DNA of 64,000 nucleotides, taken from an uncultured Opitutia bacterium (GTDB lineage Bacteria > Verrucomicrobiota > Verrucomicrobiia > Opitutales > UBA953). Below are positions 8,262 through 16,809 of the stretch, piece by piece (the stretch's first letter is position 1; each line of letters begins with the position of its first letter). Below the pieces are notes generated by a model, which was not told the DNA's origin, ran no database searches, and saw only the letters and a list, made by a program, of their open reading frames with translations. The stretch is from contig CAIWNE010000094.1 in assembly GCA_903913915.1 (NCBI GenBank), positions 1-64,000 on the forward strand, read 5' to 3'. The position numbers and the translations under genes were made by a program.

Positions 8262-8879
8262 ATGAAGCGTTTCACCTTCCTTCTCGCCATCGCCGCCCTG
8301 AGCGTCGGTTGCACCTCCCGCATCCCTGACGGCTTCAACCCCCTGGCTTCCGGCAACGGCGGCAACGGTGGCGCCGGTGTCCTGGATACCCGCTCCGCCA
8401 ACGCCCGTCGCGACTCCCTCGCCGCCGCCATCCGCGCTGGCAACGTCCCGCCTGAGGCTATCCTGGCCACCGTCTACTTCGACTTCGACAAGTACACCGT
8501 CTCCGCCGCCGAGCGCTCCAAGGTCGACGCCGTCGCCGGTCGCGTGAAGGCCACCGAAGTCATCATCGCCGGTTACACCGACCATTTCGGCACCGAAGAG
8601 TACAACCTCGGTCTCTCCGATCGCCGCGCCCAGTCTGTCCGCGATTACCTCGTCAAGCTCGGCGCGAATCAGACCCAGTCCGAGATCATGGCCCTGGGTT
8701 CCCAGCATGCCGACAAGGGCGCCGCTGGTCGCCAGTCGGGAGCCAAGGACCGCAAGGCCATCATCGTCGACGTGAACTACTCCGGTCCGGTCGCCGCTCC
8801 GGCTGCTGTCAAGGCTCCCGTACGTTCGGGCGCCGCTCCTGCCTCGGGCGCCGCTCCCGCCCCGGTCACCGCTCTCTGA
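8262..8879 (+). CDS. Pal/OmpA-family peptidoglycan-associated lipoprotein
   Basis: This 205-aa lipoprotein has a type II signal peptide ending at lipobox L-S-V-G-C17. A Gly/Asn-rich linker follows, then an OmpA/Pal domain (about residues 70-165) with VYFDFDKYTVS, IAGYTDHFGTEEYNLGLSDRRAQSVRDYL and the usual peptidoglycan-contacting Asp/Arg pattern. The C-terminal tail is Ala/Pro-rich. It would tether the outer membrane to the cell wall. No tolA, tolB or tolQR genes are adjacent, so the Tol-Pal link is not shown here. The leader before the ATG is pyrimidine-rich. A strong terminator follows the stop. Confidence 0.92.
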   Translation: MKRFTFLLAIAALSVGCTSRIPDGFNPLASGNGGNGGAGVLDTRSANARRDSLAAAIRAGNVPPEAILATVYFDFDKYTVSAAERSKVDAVAGRVKATEVIIAGYTDHFGTEEYNLGLSDRRAQSVRDYLVKLGANQTQSEIMALGSQHADKGAAGRQSGAKDRKAIIVDVNYSGPVAAPAAVKAPVRSGAAPASGAAPAPVTAL

Positions 8880-8898
8880 GCATTCCGGTCCTGAAAGC

Positions 8899-8927
8899 AA
8901 AAGGCCCGCCGATCGGCGGGCCTTTTT
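8899..8927. terminator. Bidirectional Rho-independent terminator between pal-like and dsbD
   Basis: A perfect GC-rich stem, GGCCCGCC (8903-8910) with GGCGGGCC (8915-8922), has a GATC loop. It is flanked by an A-tract on the left and a T-tract on the right. It can stop both the plus-strand pal-like transcript and the minus-strand dsbD operon, which converge here. Confidence 0.92.
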
Positions 8928-8946
8928 GTTATCTGACCTCCCTCGG

Positions 8947-10977
8947 TCAAGGCAGGGTGGCGTAAAGGTAGGCGAGGGTGCCCGCGAACAGCGCACCCGC
9001 GACGAACTTGGCCGTGAGGCGTTCCTTGTCGCTACGATGCAGGGCGCCCCATCGTCCTAGGATCCAGCAAGCCGTGGCGATGAGAGCCAAGCCCAGCGAG
9101 GCGTCGCGCACCCATGCGGCATCTTCCACCAGCGCGTTGAGGACCCAGAGCAGGTAGAGGGCATAGGCGAAGAGCGGGAAAGACATGCCTTGCTTGAGCG
9201 ACTCCATCCATTCGCCCGGGCGAGGCAGCAAGGCGGCGAGCCGCGGGAAGACCGAGAGCAGGAGGTAGGGCAAAGCCATGCCGAGGCCGATGACCGTGAA
9301 GAAAAGCAATGTCTCCGCAGTGGAGCGTTCCTTGTCCAACGCGAACCCCAGCGCCGCGCCCAGACCGGGCGCGGTGCAAGGCGTGGCCACGACCGTGGCG
9401 AGCACCCCAGAGAGGAAGGTAGCGACCCGTCCGTCGCCTTCGCCCATGGGGACGGAGCCCGTCAGGCTGACGCCGATCTCGAAGACGCCGGCGAGGCTGA
9501 GGCCAAGGCATACCATGAGGATACAGGTGGCGAGGACGAAGCCCGGAGACTGCATCTGGAAACCCCAGCCGACCGAGTTGCCTCCCGACTTGAGTCCCAC
9601 GATCAGCAGGGCGAGGGCGAGGAAACTAACGATCACCCCGGCGGAATAGAGCAGGCCGTTGAGGACGACCGTGCGGCGGGCGGCGCCGGCTTCCTTGGCG
9701 AAGCCAAGGACCTTGAGGCCGATCATCGGGAAGACGCACGGCATCAGGTTGAGCAGCACGCCGCCTCCGAAGGCCAGCAGGAGCCAGAAGGCGAAGGGGT
9801 GCGTGACGGATTCCGCCTGATAGGCCTTGCCTGCGGCGACCGCTTTCAAAGCAGTGGTGACTTCGGTGCCGGTGAGGGCTTCGGAAAGGACCGCCGGCGG
9901 CTGGCCGGTTTTCAGGAAGACGTTCAGAGGGATGCCGGTTCGTCCGTATTTGCGGAGCTCGTCCGCGATGACGGAGTCTTTCTTCGTCCAGTCGGCCTTG
10001 AGCAGCACCACGCCGGACTGCGTCAGGGCCTTGGCGACATCATCCTGCTTGTAGACGCGTTTGTTCACCTGGCAGGTGGCGCACCAGCGAGCGGTGAAAT
10101 CCACGTAGACGATCTTGCCGTCGGCGAGGGCCTTGGCCTGGGCCTCGGGGGTCCACGGCTGCCATTCGGGGCCGCCGGCATGGGGCGCGGTGGTCTCGGT
10201 CGCTGCCTTGGTGGCCGCGGATTCCAGCTTCACATTGATGTCGATGAAGCCGCCGTCTTCGGCGCGGGTGGTGAAATTAAGCGGGCCGGAGGTGAGCGAT
10301 TCGGTGGCGTCGCGGAGCTCGATCGTGAGCCTGCCGCCGGCTTTCTTCTGCTGCGACGTGGCGTTGGGCGTCACGAAGTTCCGTTCCGGGAACCACGTAT
10401 CGGCCAGCTTGCGGTCGGCGGGCAAGGCGATCGTCAGCGTCTTGCCGTCGCTCGTGGCGGTGGTCGCGATGGCCGGGCGCAACGCCGGGTAGAGCTTCGG
10501 GTCATATTTATATGCCGGGTTGCCTTGGCCGACCGCGAGCGTGAGCGCGACGAGCGTGTCGTGCGGCCAGCAACCCTTGTCGTCGCATTCGAGCCACTCC
10601 GCCTTGCCCTTGAGCGCGATCGTCCCCGTGTTGCCGGCCGGGACGGAGACTTCGAAGAGGATCAGCGTCTCGTTCTCGTAGACGAAGTTCATCACGCCGG
10701 CCTGGTCGAGGAGGGTCGGGCCCGGCCAGATCATCGGACCGATTTCGGCGCCGGCCTTGTCGGTCCACTCGATGGTCGGCGAAGCGCCGGCGTCGCCGGG
10801 ATTCTTCCAGTAGATATGGAAATGGGGGTCGCAACGGTAGCGCAAGGCGACGAGGGCCTTCTCGCCGGCGCGGATGTCGGGCGTCAGGTTGACCAGGTCG
10901 ACCTTGGTGCGGACGGCGGCGCTCAGGTCGCCGAGCAGGGCGAACAGCGAGAGCAGGCCGAGGGCGAGGAGTCTCAT
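8947..10977 (-). CDS. dsbD: DsbD-family protein-disulfide reductase, domain order permuted
   Basis: This 676-aa protein would pass electrons from cytoplasmic thioredoxin across the membrane to periplasmic oxidised cysteines. It has a signal peptide (about 1-20) and an N-terminal DsbD-alpha-like domain (FHIYWKNPGDAG near residue 55, LECDDKGCWP near 130). A thioredoxin-like domain with WCATC follows (about 265-385). The membrane domain (about 395-675) has NLMPCVFPMIGLK and ATPCTAPGLG, the two transmembrane cysteines. In E. coli DsbD the thioredoxin domain is C-terminal; here it comes before the membrane part. It is the last gene of a prfB-led minus-strand run, with 49 bases before it. Confidence 0.92.
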   Translation of the reverse strand: MRLLALGLLSLFALLGDLSAAVRTKVDLVNLTPDIRAGEKALVALRYRCDPHFHIYWKNPGDAGASPTIEWTDKAGAEIGPMIWPGPTLLDQAGVMNFVYENETLILFEVSVPAGNTGTIALKGKAEWLECDDKGCWPHDTLVALTLAVGQGNPAYKYDPKLYPALRPAIATTATSDGKTLTIALPADRKLADTWFPERNFVTPNATSQQKKAGGRLTIELRDATESLTSGPLNFTTRAEDGGFIDINVKLESAATKAATETTAPHAGGPEWQPWTPEAQAKALADGKIVYVDFTARWCATCQVNKRVYKQDDVAKALTQSGVVLLKADWTKKDSVIADELRKYGRTGIPLNVFLKTGQPPAVLSEALTGTEVTTALKAVAAGKAYQAESVTHPFAFWLLLAFGGGVLLNLMPCVFPMIGLKVLGFAKEAGAARRTVVLNGLLYSAGVIVSFLALALLIVGLKSGGNSVGWGFQMQSPGFVLATCILMVCLGLSLAGVFEIGVSLTGSVPMGEGDGRVATFLSGVLATVVATPCTAPGLGAALGFALDKERSTAETLLFFTVIGLGMALPYLLLSVFPRLAALLPRPGEWMESLKQGMSFPLFAYALYLLWVLNALVEDAAWVRDASLGLALIATACWILGRWGALHRSDKERLTAKFVAGALFAGTLAYLYATLP

Positions 10978-11026
10978 GGGCCAACCATGGGCTCAAACCC
11001 GGCAGGATGCAAGGCGACGGAAGCGC

Positions 11027-12415
11027 TCAGGGGACGAGATGGCAGGGCAGCAGGGCCGCGTCGCTCATCCCGTGGATGATCTTCTTATCGGCGGGGCAGA
11101 ACGTCGAAAGGATGCCCGAGAGTTCCACCGCGTCGCCGTCGACGAAGAAGTAGGGACAAAGGCGCACGCGGCCGTCGGCCGGGACCACGGTGCCGTCGTC
11201 GGCGTAGACGGGGTGCGTCAGGCGCGAGGGCTTGTGGTATTCCTGCATCACGTGGAAGGTCTCGTTCTCCGGGTTGAGCGCGTTCTCGATGGCCTCGAGC
11301 CATTCTTCGCGGGAGACGTCGCTGCCGAGCGTGACCGAGCGGGCGCCCCAGGCGGTCTCATGGAAGCCGCTGGCCTTGATGATGAGGTTGCGTTCGCGCT
11401 GGGAGGCTTCGGCGAGCTCGGACCATTCGCGGATCGGACGGCCGGCGAAGCCCGGCGCATGCAGGACCGCCGTCGGGGGGAGTACGGTCTTCTCCATGAT
11501 CCAGGTCTTCGGCACGATGCGGAAGAGGGCCTCATGATGGTCCTCGGGAAGGTTCTCCTTCCAGAATTCGGCGAGCTGCGGGTGGTGGAGCAGGGCGAGG
11601 CCCAGCTTCTCTTCCTGGAACGCCTTCATCGGCGGCGTCAGCGTCAGCGTGCCCGCCTCGACCGCGTTGAAGATGCCGTCGGCGCCCTTGACGTTGGCGA
11701 GGTCGAAGAGTTCGAAGAAGCGGTAGAGGATGTCGACCCGCCGCGGCGCGCCGTCGACCGGGATGTAGGAACCGTCGCCCATCTGCATGATCTGGGCCGG
11801 GGTGACGACGTGGACGTCATGGCCGAGCGTACGGAGTTTCTCCCCGAGCCATTCGAATTCGGGACGGTAGGTGGCGGCCTCGTCGCTGACCACGATGGCG
11901 ACGAGCGGGAATTTCTCCTTGGGGGTCAGGCGCGAAAGCGAAGCCATGAACCGGTCCGGCATCGCGGAGGAACCGATCAGGCGCGGGAAGTCTTCCGCAT
12001 AGACCTCGTTGAGGTAGGCGGTCAGGCCGACGCCGCCGGGGACGCTGTCCAGTTCGGTCATCGTGAAGCCCTGCTCGGTGATCAGCAGGTCGGGGCGGAG
12101 GACGACGGGGCACTGGCCTTTGACGGCGCGATGGCGGCCGTGTTCGATCAGACCGGCGGGCTTGTAGCGGTCGAGGTATTCGGCGACCCAGGGCGCGAAG
12201 ACCTCGCGGTTGCGGAGGATCTTCTTGCCGGTGAACGAACGGACATAGAGCCGCTCGAGCGCGCGATGGTAGCTCAGGCAGGCGGCGCCGATGCGCTTCA
12301 GGTCGCGGAGCTGGGCCTCGGTGATCGGCCAGGGCTCCGGCGAAAGCTTCCAGATCTTCTCCGCGAACAGCGGGGTATCGAGCAGCTTCTGGCGGAGGAC
12401 GTCCCGGGTGGGCAT
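11027..12415 (-). CDS. Conserved protein of unknown function, possible ATP-grasp-like fold
   Basis: This 462-aa cytoplasmic-looking protein starts MPTRDVLRQK, 14 bases after prfB. I do not recognise a named family with certainty. Visible motifs are GFTMTELDSVPGGVGLT in the first third, VAIVVSDEAATYRPEF, NLIIKASGFHETAWGARSV and HVMQEYHKPSRLTHPVY. The basic and acidic motif order recalls circularly permuted ATP-grasp enzymes such as glutathionylspermidine-synthase-like proteins, but this is a guess. The frame stays open far upstream into prfB, but the ATG at 12415 fits the gene spacing. It has no signal peptide or membrane segment. Confidence 0.7.
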   Translation of the reverse strand: MPTRDVLRQKLLDTPLFAEKIWKLSPEPWPITEAQLRDLKRIGAACLSYHRALERLYVRSFTGKKILRNREVFAPWVAEYLDRYKPAGLIEHGRHRAVKGQCPVVLRPDLLITEQGFTMTELDSVPGGVGLTAYLNEVYAEDFPRLIGSSAMPDRFMASLSRLTPKEKFPLVAIVVSDEAATYRPEFEWLGEKLRTLGHDVHVVTPAQIMQMGDGSYIPVDGAPRRVDILYRFFELFDLANVKGADGIFNAVEAGTLTLTPPMKAFQEEKLGLALLHHPQLAEFWKENLPEDHHEALFRIVPKTWIMEKTVLPPTAVLHAPGFAGRPIREWSELAEASQRERNLIIKASGFHETAWGARSVTLGSDVSREEWLEAIENALNPENETFHVMQEYHKPSRLTHPVYADDGTVVPADGRVRLCPYFFVDGDAVELSGILSTFCPADKKIIHGMSDAALLPCHLVP

Positions 12416-12429
12416 GGGGCAGGGAGGAC

Positions 12430-13575
12430 TTAGTCCTCGATCTTGATGTCCTTGTTGCGCGTACGCGGGCCGCCGGCGCGGAGCCAGCCGTTGATGAACG
12501 AATCGATGTCTCCGTCCATGACCGCCTGGATGTTGCCGGTCTCGACGCCGGTGCGCAGGTCCTTGACCATCTGGTAGGGCTGGAAGACGTAGGAGCGGAT
12601 CTGGTTGCCCCAGCCGATGTCGCCCTTCTCGCCGTAATATTTCTCCATCTCGGCGCGCTTGTCGTCGATGGTCTTCTCGTAGATGCGGGCGCGCAGGATC
12701 TTCATCGCGAGGGCGCGGTTCTTCACCTGGGAGCGTTCGCGCTGGCAGGCCACCACGATGCCCGTCGGGATGTGCGTGAGGCGCACGGCGGATTCCGTCT
12801 TGTTGACGTGCTGGCCGCCCTTGCCGCTGGAGCGGTAGACGTCGACGCGCAGGTCGGCTTCGTTGACTTCGACGTCGATGTCGTCGTCGATCTCGGCGAC
12901 GACGTCGACCGAGGCGAAGGACGTATGGCGGCGGGCGTTGGCGTCGAAGGGGGAGATGCGGACGAGGCGATGGACCCCGCGCTCGGCCTTGACGTAGCCG
13001 TAGGCGTTGGGTCCTTCGAGGCGGAAGGTGGCCTGGCTGATGCCGGCGCCTTCGCCTTCGGCGATGTCTTCGACCTCGATCTTGAAGCCGCGACGTTCGG
13101 CCCAGCGCGTGTACATGCGGTAGAGCAGGTCGGCCCAGTCGTTGGATTCCGTGCCGCCGGCGCCGGCCTTGACGGTGACGATGGCGTTGGAGCGGTCGTG
13201 AGGGCCGGAGAGGAAGGAGGCGATCTCGAGGTCGGACACGGCGCCGAGCAGGTCCGCGGCGAGCTTGCGGAGTTCTTCGACTTCGGCGTCGGCGGTTCCG
13301 TCCGGCGATTCGGTGATCAGTTCGGCGAGGGTCTTGGCGTCGTCGATCTGACGGCGGAAGGCGACCTGGGGGCCGACGATGTTCTTGTAGCCGTTGCACT
13401 CGGAGATGACCTTCTGCGCGGCCTTCTGGCTGTCCCAGAAGTTCTGGGCGCCCATCTGTTCCTCGAGCTTGGCGATCGCGGCCTGCTTGCCGGGGACGTC
13501 CAGGAACTTCCAGAGGTAGCCGGCGCGACGTTCGACCTCGTCGAGGTTGGCGCGGATTTCAGGCGGAATATACAT
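12430..13575 (-). CDS. prfB: Peptide chain release factor 2
   Basis: This 381-aa RF2 recognises UAA and UGA and triggers peptide release. The anticodon-like tripeptide SPF is at residues 208-210 and the catalytic GGQ at 253-255 ([15 protein letters not shown]). Unlike E. coli and many other bacteria, there is no programmed +1 frameshift: the frame is continuous from MYIPPEIR, and the region aligned to the usual shift site (about residue 25) has no in-frame UGA. Autoregulation by frameshifting is therefore absent. It is the first gene of the prfB-unknown-dsbD run. The leader is pyrimidine-rich (...CCGCTTTCCG before ATG) with no Shine-Dalgarno sequence. Confidence 0.96.
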   Translation of the reverse strand: MYIPPEIRANLDEVERRAGYLWKFLDVPGKQAAIAKLEEQMGAQNFWDSQKAAQKVISECNGYKNIVGPQVAFRRQIDDAKTLAELITESPDGTADAEVEELRKLAADLLGAVSDLEIASFLSGPHDRSNAIVTVKAGAGGTESNDWADLLYRMYTRWAERRGFKIEVEDIAEGEGAGISQATFRLEGPNAYGYVKAERGVHRLVRISPFDANARRHTSFASVDVVAEIDDDIDVEVNEADLRVDVYRSSGKGGQHVNKTESAVRLTHIPTGIVVACQRERSQVKNRALAMKILRARIYEKTIDDKRAEMEKYYGEKGDIGWGNQIRSYVFQPYQMVKDLRTGVETGNIQAVMDGDIDSFINGWLRAGGPRTRNKDIKIED

Positions 13576-13685
13576 CGGAAAGCGGAGGGAAGTTCGGGAA
13601 GCGTCCGCCGGAGGCGGGGAAGGGGTTGGGCATACGGTGCGGACGCCGTGTTTTCAATGTCAGAGTGCGTTTCTTCGGCCGAGGT

Positions 13686-13713
13686 TTGCCAATCACGTCA
13701 TTTGGCATAGATT
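13686..13713 (+). promoter_or_regulatory. Possible promoter of the VOC gene
   Basis: TTGCCA (13686-13691) and TAGATT (13708-13713) are 16 bases apart. The expected start site nearly coincides with the ATG at 13720, which would give a leaderless or almost leaderless transcript. The rest of the 13576-13719 gap shows nothing else that I recognise. Confidence 0.3.
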
Positions 13714-13719
13714 ATCCAC

Positions 13720-14205
13720 ATGTGCGCCAAGGAATATCCGGTCCGGCTCAGCATCGGACACGTTCACCTGAAGGTCTCGGACCTGGATCGCTCGACGGCT
13801 TTCTACCGCGACGTCATCGGCCTCGCCGTGACCCAGCGCTATGGCTCGCAGGCTATCTTCCTCTCTGCCGACGGGTATCACCACCACGTCGGGCTGAACA
13901 CCTGGGAGAGCCGTGGCGGACGCCCGCCGGCCGCAGGCACGACCGGGCTTTACCATGTCGCGTTCCTTTATCCGACCCGACCTGAACTCGCCCAGGCCGT
14001 GCGGCGGGTGCTTGCGCACGGCGTCCAGCTCGATGGGGCTGCGGATCACGGGGTGAGCCAGGCCATCTATCTGCGGGATCCGGACGGCAATGGCGTCGAA
14101 CTTTATTGGGACCGCCCGGCGGCGGAATGGCCGCGTGATGCTGAAGGCACGCTGGCCATGACGACCGACGCGCTCGATCTCCCTGGGCTGCTTGCTCTGG
14201 CCTGA
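13720..14205 (+). CDS. VOC-family (glyoxalase/extradiol dioxygenase-like) protein
   Basis: This 161-aa protein has the vicinal-oxygen-chelate fold. GHVHLKVSDLDRSTAFYRDVIGL at the N-terminus carries the first metal His, GLYHVAFLYP in the middle gives a second His, and YLRDPDGNGVELYWD supplies the metal Glu. DGYHHHVGLN, with three His in a row, recalls CatE-type catechol-2,3-dioxygenase subfamily proteins. The substrate cannot be told; isomerase, dioxygenase and resistance functions all occur in the fold. It is the first gene on this plus-strand stretch, 51 bases before the M16 peptidase gene. Confidence 0.88.
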   Translation: MCAKEYPVRLSIGHVHLKVSDLDRSTAFYRDVIGLAVTQRYGSQAIFLSADGYHHHVGLNTWESRGGRPPAAGTTGLYHVAFLYPTRPELAQAVRRVLAHGVQLDGAADHGVSQAIYLRDPDGNGVELYWDRPAAEWPRDAEGTLAMTTDALDLPGLLALA

Positions 14206-14256
14206 GGCTTTGGGTCGCACTTGCGCCCGGACGGGGGAAGGGCATACATCCAGCCC

Positions 14257-16809
14257 ATGTCCTACCTCGAAGGCCTGAGTTTCGCCCAGATCGCCGGTCC
14301 GTTGCCTGAACGACGGGTCCTTTCCAACGGCCTCGAGGTCATCTAGTCCCATCGTCCTGGGATCGGGCTCTGCACCGTGCAGTCTTGGGTCCGCACCGGC
14401 AGCATCCATGAAGGCCGCTGGGAAGGTTCCGGCATCTCCCACTACCTCGAACACATGGTGTTCAAGGGGACGGGTCGCTTCACGAATCGCGAACTGACCG
14501 ACGCGATCCACAAGAGCGGAGGCTCCTCGAACGCCTACACGACCTTCGACCGTACGGTCTACTATGTCGACGCCCCCCAGGAAGGTTTCGAGACCGCGAT
14601 GGAGGCCATCGCCGACATGGTCTTCGATCCGCTGATCGCCGACGCCGACGCGAAGATGGAGCGCGAGGTCATCCTGCGCGAGATCGCGATGTGCGATGAC
14701 GAGCACGACCAGGTGCTCGCCAAGTCCGTCCTCGAGGAGGCCGTCCGCTCGCATCCTCTCCGTCAGCCGGTGATCGGTCATCGCGACCTGTTCGTCCGTA
14801 TCACCCCCGACGACCTGCGTTCATACCACGCCAGCCGCTATGTCCCGACGAACGTGGTCCTGGCCCTGGGGGGCAGCATGCCGACCGAGGAAGTCTTCGC
14901 CTCGGCCGAACGCTGGTTCGGTCGTTTCGGCCGCCGTCCGTTGGTCGACATCGCCGGCCATCAGGAGCCCCCGCAGGGCGGTGTCCGCCGCGCCGACCTC
15001 ATCCGGGAGGTCAATACCTCGAAGGGCGTCGCCTGCTGGCGCATACCGGGTTACTTTGACGAGGGACGCCTAGCGACGGACCTTTTCCTAGGCGTGCTCG
15101 GCGCGGGCAACAGTTCCCTCTTGTGGAGCGAACTTCGCGAGAAGCGTAAGCTCGTCCATGGTATCGACGCCTCGGGCTTCGGCATCCGCGACCTTGGCCT
15201 CGCCTGGTGCAGCTGGACGGGCGAAGCAGGCACGGAAGCCGCGGTCGTCGAGAAGGCCATCGCCGAAGTCGTCGATGGCCTCCTGCAGAAGGGCGTCACT
15301 CCCGCGCAGTTCGAAAAGGTCCGCCGCCAATCCGTCGTCGCCATGGTCAACGGCCAGAAGAACATCCACGGGCTGACCAGCCGCGTCGCCCATGCGGCCA
15401 CGATCGGGCACGATGTTTCCTGGCCGCAGCGCGGTGTGGAGCATCTCGCCCGGCTCGGGGCCGAGGACCTCACTCGCGAGGCCCGTAAGTGGCTTCGTCC
15501 GGACAACGTGACATTCGGTACGATGCGCGGCGGCAAGGCCGAGTCGTCGTCGGCGCCCGCCACGGCGACGTCGACGCCCGACCGTTTCGAGACCTTCGCC
15601 CTGGATAACGGCGTCCGCGTCGTCCTTCAGCAGGACACCACGATTCCCAAGGCGGGGGTCGGCGTCTTCCTCGCCGGCGGCGTCGCCTATGAGGAGGCCG
15701 ATAAGCGAGGTACCACGGGGCTCCTCGGCACCATGTTCGCCCGTGACAACGTGCATCGCACGAAGGAAGAAGTCGCCCAGCTGGTCGACAGCATCGGCGC
15801 GACGTTCGCGGACCACGGATCGCAAGTGTCCTGCGGACTCTGGGGCGAGGCGCTCAGTTCCGACTTCGCCCAGATCTCCGAACTCGTCGCCGACGGCATC
15901 CTTGGCCCGAAGATCCTGCCGGAGACCTTCGCCTTGGAGCGTGCGGCGATCGTCACCGCGTGCCGCGAGGCCGAGGACGACATCGTCGAGAAGGCCCGCC
16001 TGCGATTGCAGCGCCAGTACTTCGGCGAACATCCGCTAGGCGTCGACGCCTGCGGCACGCCCGAGACCCTGGCGAGGATCCAGCCGGCCGACCTGGCCGC
16101 GCTGCATCGTTCGCTCGTCGTGGCCGACAACATCGTCGTCGGCATCAGCGGCGCGTTCGACCGTCCGGCGGTGATGGAATTCGTCAACCGCCGCTTCGGC
16201 TCCTTGCCCAAGGTCTCCTTGGCGCGTCGGACGATCCCGAAGCATGTTCCCCTGCCTTCGGGCAAGGTGCTTGAGCGAGCCCAGGGCGAGCAGGCCGTCG
16301 TGGCCATCGCCTTTCCTCATTGTGGCTTCGCGCCGGACGAGGTCGTGGCCGCCAACGTGACCGAGGAGCTGCTCAGCGGCATGGCCAGCGGCCTTTTCCG
16401 TCGCGTCCGGGAAGAGAAGGGCATGGCCTATTTCGTGGGCGCCACCCGGGTCGAGATCGTCGACCAAGGCATGTTCTACCTCTATGCCGGTACCGCCCCG
16501 GCTTCGGCCCAGGAGGTCGTAAAGGAGATGCGTCTCGAACTCGACCGCCTTCGGAAAGGGAAGTTCGCGCCGAACGAGGTCGAGGACGCGAAGCGTCGCA
16601 TGCGCGTATCCCGTCGACAGGGCCGCCAGTCCGCCGGAGCCCGGATGCAGGGCGCCTTGGTCCGCGAAGTCGCCGGGCTCGGCGCCAACTTCGACGCCGA
16701 ATGGGAACGTCGCATGAGCCTGACCGACGAGGCCGCCGTGCAGGCCTTCGCCCGGCGTTTCCTCGACCCCGAGTTCGAGCAGGAACTGATCGTCCTTCCG
16801 AAGGAGTGA
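14257..16809 (+). CDS. M16-family zinc metallopeptidase, two-domain, with in-frame TAG at codon 30
   Basis: Read from ATG 14257 the protein would be 850 aa including the TAG position. The N-terminus MSYLEGLSFAQIAGPL...RRVLSNGLEVI matches the first strand of M16 peptidases; then TAG at 14344-14346 interrupts it. After it the frame continues through QSWVRTGSIHEG, the zinc motif HYLEH (H-x-x-E-H) and the downstream Glu region. A second M16 domain starts near FALDNGVRVVLQQD and includes the family's R-x-Y-like FRRVREEKGMAYFVGA segment. The rest is intact and well conserved. GTG at 14377 could start a shorter 810-aa protein that lacks about 40 residues. A point mutation, sequence error or recoded UAG are all possible. 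Confidence 0.85.
14344..14346 (+). other. In-frame TAG codon inside the M16 peptidase gene
   Basis: The codon follows GAG-GTC-ATC (E-V-I) and precedes TCC-CAT-CGT (S-H-R). Conserved M16 sequence lies in the same frame on both sides. One base change would give a sense codon such as CAG, TTG, AAG or TGG. Confidence 0.95.

Noticed and set aside
9190-11079. A 629-codon open frame opposite dsbD
   Set aside because: Antisense shadow; the DsbD reading is supported by motifs on the other strand.
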